A DNA stretch of 64,000 nt, taken from assembly GCF_001428255.1 (NCBI RefSeq), contig NZ_LMRW01000001.1:126504-190503 (forward strand). Reading direction: 5' to 3'. Position 1 is the stretch's first letter; each line of letters starts with the position of its first letter. The translations under genes were made by a program, and so were the position numbers. Origin of the DNA: Agromyces sp. Soil535. GTDB lineage: Bacteria > Actinomycetota > Actinomycetes > Actinomycetales > Microbacteriaceae. The notes below the pieces were generated by a model, which saw only the letters and a list, made by a program, of their open reading frames with translations, was not told the origin of the DNA and ran no database searches. Shown piece after piece: positions 61,380-64,000 of this stretch.

Positions 61380-61846
61380 CCGATGTGCTGTTGCGCGATG
61401 TCGACGATGCGGACCTCGAGGTGTTCTACGAGCAGCAGCGTGAGGAGGAGGCGGTGCGGCGGGCGCAGTTTCCCGCCCGCGATCGGGACCGCTTCCTGAC
61501 GCACTGGCGGACGAAGGTGCTCGGCAACCCCACCGGGCACGTCCAGACCGTCACGGTCGACGGAGAGGTCGCCGGCAACATCGTCGCGTGGTGGCAGGAC
61601 GACAGGCGCTTCGTCGGCTACTGGTTCGGGCAGCGGTTCTGGGGCCGCGGCGTCGGGACCGCGGCGCTGCGACAGTTCCTGCAGCGCGAGCAGGTCCGAC
61701 CCCTCTACGCCGACGTGTTCGTGGGCAACACCGCCTCGGTGCGGCTCCTCGAGCGCTGTGGCTTCCGGCCGGTGGGCACCGACCGCGATGGCGATCTCGA
61801 GTTCGTGGTACTCCGGCTCGACGAGGGCGCCGCCGACGAGGGCTGA
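61376..61846 (+). CDS. GNAT-family N-acetyltransferase
   Basis: The 156-residue protein has the GNAT layout. The opening is VLLRDVDDADLEVFYEQQRE. Motif A is VGYWFGQRFWGRGVGTAALR, with the acetyl-CoA pyrophosphate loop in WGRGVGT. The ending is NTASVRLLERCGFRPVGTDR. It resembles RimJ/RimL-like or small-molecule acetyltransferases. The substrate is unknown. GGAGGAG lies about 6 nt before the ATG. The gene is framed by a left-end-type repeat upstream and a right-end-type repeat downstream. Confidence 0.88.
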   Translation: MTDVLLRDVDDADLEVFYEQQREEEAVRRAQFPARDRDRFLTHWRTKVLGNPTGHVQTVTVDGEVAGNIVAWWQDDRRFVGYWFGQRFWGRGVGTAALRQFLQREQVRPLYADVFVGNTASVRLLERCGFRPVGTDRDGDLEFVVLRLDEGAADEG

Positions 61847-61934
61847 CCGGCCTCAGTCGGCGGCCGGCACCTCGGTCGGAAGCGGCGGTGAGTCCACGAC
61901 GGCGCCGGATCTAACAGGCGCCTGCTGTGGCTCC

Positions 61935-62009
61935 GTCCACGCAACATGGCCAATTGGCCAAGTACTGGACATCTTTCGTGGATTTGGCCATCTTCGCGCG
62001 GATCCTACA
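61935..62009 (+). repeat. Right-end-type cassette repeat, copy 2
   Basis: This 75-bp unit begins GTCCACGCAACATGGCC, contains the perfect palindrome TGGCCAATTGGCCA (61947-61960) and ends GGATCCTACA. It aligns without gaps to 51875-51949. Four bases (CACG) separate it from the next left end. Confidence 0.78.
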
Positions 62010-62013
62010 CACG

Positions 62014-62110
62014 TGTAGGTTCCGCGCCGAAATGGCATCAGGGTCCGAGAAATTCACGGCAAATGTCATCGGTTTGAGCGCTCGGATTCCGCGGAAGATG
62101 GCATCTTCCG
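62014..62110 (+). repeat. Left-end-type cassette repeat, copy 3
   Basis: The segment begins TGTAGGTTCCGCGCCGAAAT and contains AATTCACGGCAAATGTCATC and GGATTCCGCGGAAGATGGC. It matches 51952-52050 along its length and forms an RE-spacer-LE junction with the preceding copy. It is the left boundary of the AhpD-like gene block. Confidence 0.75.
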
Positions 62111-62359
62111 CGAAGCGCCACAACGTTGTGTTTGATGCAACATGATGGTTGTTCGTGAGCAGGGTACGGGACTTGCCGGGATCGAGTTGATCGGCGACCT
62201 GCTGTTGCGATGACCGCCAGAATCCGCCGATCGCAATTCGCACTCTCCTTCGGTCGACCGGCATTGACATTCCGCCCGGCCGCCGACATCTGAGCAGAGG
62301 TCGGATGTACGATCGGACCGACGCACCGCAACTCGGCATCACGCCGGAGCGGAGGTCAC
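62111..62359. other. Intergenic stretch without gene
   Basis: No supported gene lies between the left-end repeat and the 111-residue gene. An AACGTT palindrome within CAACGTTGTG (62122-62131) adjoins the repeat. Confidence 0.35.
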
Positions 62360-62695
62360 ATGACACACCAACCGGTCGAACCCTCGTCCAACCGAGCGAC
62401 GCGACTCTTCGGGGATCTCCTCGAGGACCTCATCGATGCGGTCGTGAACTCCCCGGGTCGTGCACTCGCCGAGCGCCGCGCCGCCTTCGCTGCTGAACCG
62501 ATGGCGGGGGCGCCCGGTGCCTTCGCCGAGAAGGTTCGACGTCGCGCGTACTCGGTCACGGATGCCGACATCGACTCCCTTCGGCGCGATGGTATGAACG
62601 AGGATGCGATCTTCGAGCTGACGATCGCATGCGCCGTCGGCGAGGCCTATTCGCAGTTGCAGGCCGGATTGAAGGCGATCGGGGGCCGGCCGTGA
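62360..62695 (+). CDS. Small helical protein coupled to the AhpD-like gene
   Basis: The 111-residue protein is helical (RLFGDLLEDLIDAVVNSPGR and SVTDADIDSLRRDGMNEDAI). The second part, FELTIACAVGEAYSQLQAGL, resembles the helical hairpin of carboxymuconolactone-decarboxylase-like proteins without its Cys residues. GGAGG lies 5 nt before the ATG. The TGA overlaps the GTG of the next gene, so the two may form a heteromeric complex. Confidence 0.7.
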   Translation: MTHQPVEPSSNRATRLFGDLLEDLIDAVVNSPGRALAERRAAFAAEPMAGAPGAFAEKVRRRAYSVTDADIDSLRRDGMNEDAIFELTIACAVGEAYSQLQAGLKAIGGRP

Positions 62696-63300
62696 CGATG
62701 CGCTTGACGATCCTGGAGCGTGGCCAGCGGCTCCGGGCGCGAGTCGCCATTCGCATGATCGGGCTCATCTCCCGCACGAAACCCGACGACATCGCCCGCA
62801 TCGCGCTCTACCGGCCGGGGATCTTCGGTAGCCCGTTCATGCGGTTGATGCGGGAGGTCATGCGTGGCGGGTCCGACTGGACGGTGGGAGAGCGCGAGTT
62901 GTTCGCCGCGTTCGTCTCGCGGCGCAACTCGTGCACCTTCTGCACGGGCATCCACTGCCACGTGGCGAGCATCGCCTCGGGCAGGGAGATGACCGTGGAC
63001 CTGCTGGACGACTGGATGAGCGCACCGTTCAGTGAACCCGTCAAGGCGACCCTCGGTGCGCTGGCTGCCCTGAAGGATTCGACAGGGGCGCCCATACCTG
63101 AGGCCGTTTCCGCCGCGCGGCATGCCGGCGTCTCCGACCAGGCACTCTCCGACGCGCTGCATGTCGCCTTCATGTTCGACGTCATCAACCGGCTGGCCGA
63201 TGTACTCGGCGCGAGCTACGAGGGCGACGTGGGGCGTCGCCTGACCGCCGCCGGACTGTACCGCCACGGCTACCAGGTGCCGTCCTGGTTCCTTCGATGA
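62692..63300 (+). CDS. Carboxymuconolactone decarboxylase/AhpD-like peroxidase-fold protein
   Basis: The 202-residue protein carries the AhpD redox motif CTFCTGIHCHVA, with the CxxC pair and downstream His. The helical segments GERELFAAFVSRRNS and SDQALSDALHVAFMFDVINR are typical of the family. It may reduce peroxides or organic substrates through the CxxC thiols. The GTG at 62692 overlaps the stop of the 111-residue gene. ATG at 62698 is an alternative start. Confidence 0.85.
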   Translation: MTMRLTILERGQRLRARVAIRMIGLISRTKPDDIARIALYRPGIFGSPFMRLMREVMRGGSDWTVGERELFAAFVSRRNSCTFCTGIHCHVASIASGREMTVDLLDDWMSAPFSEPVKATLGALAALKDSTGAPIPEAVSAARHAGVSDQALSDALHVAFMFDVINRLADVLGASYEGDVGRRLTAAGLYRHGYQVPSWFLR

Positions 63301-63342
63301 GAAGCTGAGCGAGACGAGACCCGTGCCCCTCGCCGGCCTGGG

Positions 63343-63474
63343 TCACTCGGTCGCCTCGGGTCCCATCGCGGTCGTGCCGACGGACATCACTGGCGAGATG
63401 AGCCCGAACATGTTGCCGCCAGGGTCCAGTAGGTTGCCGAAGCGGCCTACGCCCGGCATGTCGTCGGCCGGAAT
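63343..63474 (-). pseudogene. C-terminal fragment of a VOC/glyoxalase-type gene
   Basis: Read leftward, the 43-residue frame is IPADDMPGVGRFGNLLDPGG, then NMFGLISPVMS, ending at TGA. GRF..L.DP.GN.FGLI is the C-terminal signature of bleomycin-resistance/VOC proteins. A TAG and the cassette repeat lie upstream, and the N-terminal half is missing. Confidence 0.65.
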
Positions 63475-63523
63475 CTAGTTGGCCGTCCCGAACTGTCTTC
63501 GTGGAGACGGTCTCGGAGGGTCC

Positions 63524-63590
63524 AAATGTCCAATTGGACATTTAGGTGACAAGTACCCGCGGAATTGGACATGTTCCGCCGGAACCTACA
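63524..63590 (+). repeat. Right-end-type cassette repeat beside dnaB
   Basis: The unit starts with a perfect 20-bp palindrome, AAATGTCCAATTGGACATTT (63524-63543), and contains AGGTGACAAGTACCCGCGG and ATTGGACATGTTCCGC. It ends GGAACCTACA at 63590. It is the nearest repeat to dnaB, 9 bp beyond the dnaB stop codon. Confidence 0.75.
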
Positions 63591-63599
63591 AGAACGAAC

Positions 63600-64000
63600 C
63601 TAGACCTGCACCATGTCGGCGAACCGGGAGAAGTGCCCGTGGAACGCCACCGTGATGGTGCGCGTGGGACCGTTGCGGTGCTTCGCCACGATCAGGTCGG
63701 CCTCGCCCGCTCGGGGGCTGTCGCGCTCATAGGCGGACTCACGGTGCAGCAGGATCACCATGTCGGCGTCCTGCTCGATCGAGCCCGACTCGCGCAGGTC
63801 GGAGAGGGCTGGCATCTTGTCGGCGCGCTGCTCGGGACCGCGGTTGAGCTGTGACAGCGCGATGACGGGCACCTGGAGCTCCTTGGCCAAGAGCTTCAGG
63901 GCGCGTGAGAACTCCGAGACCTCCTGCTGGCGACTCTCCACCCGCTTGCCGCTCGTCATGAGCTGCAGGTAGTCGATGACGACCATCTTGAGGCCCACGC
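63600..64000 (-). CDS. dnaB: Replicative DNA helicase, C-terminal part
   Basis: The frame runs in from the right edge and ends at TAG (63600-63602). The visible 132 residues are the RecA-like C-terminal domain of DnaB. Motifs are MVVIDYLQLMTSG (Walker B/motif H2), IALSQLNRGPEQR (H3), SDLRESGSIEQDADMVILLH (H4) and KHRNGPT (arginine finger region). It unwinds DNA at the replication fork. The start lies outside the window. The gene is the core-genome anchor of the repeat-delimited accessory region. Confidence 0.96.
   Translation of the reverse strand, partial: VGLKMVVIDYLQLMTSGKRVESRQQEVSEFSRALKLLAKELQVPVIALSQLNRGPEQRADKMPALSDLRESGSIEQDADMVILLHRESAYERDSPRAGEADLIVAKHRNGPTRTITVAFHGHFSRFADMVQV

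Noticed and set aside
51875..62110. CRISPR array
   Set aside because: The repeats are long, kilobases apart, divergent and carry genes between them. No cas gene or short regular spacers are present.
51875..63590. Classical integron attC sites
   Set aside because: I do not see a constant GTTRRRY/RYYYAAC core at the boundaries and there is no integrase. The conserved TGTAGG...CCTACA ends fit a transposon better.
63301..64000. Replication origin near dnaB
   Set aside because: No cluster of DnaA boxes or A+T-rich unwinding region is visible. The palindromes here belong to the cassette repeat.

Overview
The window is high-GC DNA from an actinobacterium. Gene content, synteny and the very common GGATGCC/GGCATCC word fit the Microbacteriaceae, and an Agromyces-like organism is my best guess. 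No rRNA, tRNA or CRISPR array was seen.

About 1-18.7 kb is core-like. It holds a leftward E1alpha-E1beta-E2 2-oxoacid dehydrogenase operon, hisC, a small membrane protein, a hydrolase pair, an APH-type kinase, a LMW phosphatase coupled to purB, a WYL regulator diverging from a VOC protein, the three-gene pnt transhydrogenase operon, and small hypothetical and ACT-domain genes. Several gene ends carry long perfect hairpins.

About 18.9-31.7 kb is an alpha-galactoside utilisation locus. A secreted GH27 alpha-galactosidase runs rightward. A leftward operon encodes a binding lipoprotein, two permeases, a GH36 alpha-galactosidase and GalM, with 4-nt overlaps at every junction. An AraC regulator diverges from it, and a 1130-residue DUF5107/TPR protein follows. 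The likely flow is extracellular trimming, uptake, cytoplasmic cleavage, then epimerisation of galactose. No transporter ATPase is present here.

About 32-37 kb holds an epoxide hydrolase, a hydrolase lipoprotein, and a PadR-DUF1048-ATPase-permease drug-efflux type operon with a clear promoter/operator.

About 37.4-47.5 kb is an accessory segment. It is bounded by an IS110 element with an amber-interrupted transposase and by an inverted, solitary copy of the same IS left end. Inside are two regulator-target pairs with palindromic operators, small cargo genes and several decayed genes (HxlR, IS481, integrase).

About 47.5-63.6 kb is a second accessory region that runs up to the 3' end of dnaB. 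It contains a DUF2510 protein, cupin/SDR remnants, a lipoprotein, a MerR pair (MerR interrupted), a two-component system, an SDR-MFS-ECF sigma group, a nucleoside-hydrolase-like lipoprotein, a GNAT enzyme and an AhpD-like pair. These groups are separated by a family of complex repeats with TGTAGGTTCC/GGAACCTACA termini, all in one orientation. The last one ends 9 bp from the dnaB stop codon. This dnaB-proximal, repeat-delimited array of gene cassettes is the most unusual structure in the window.
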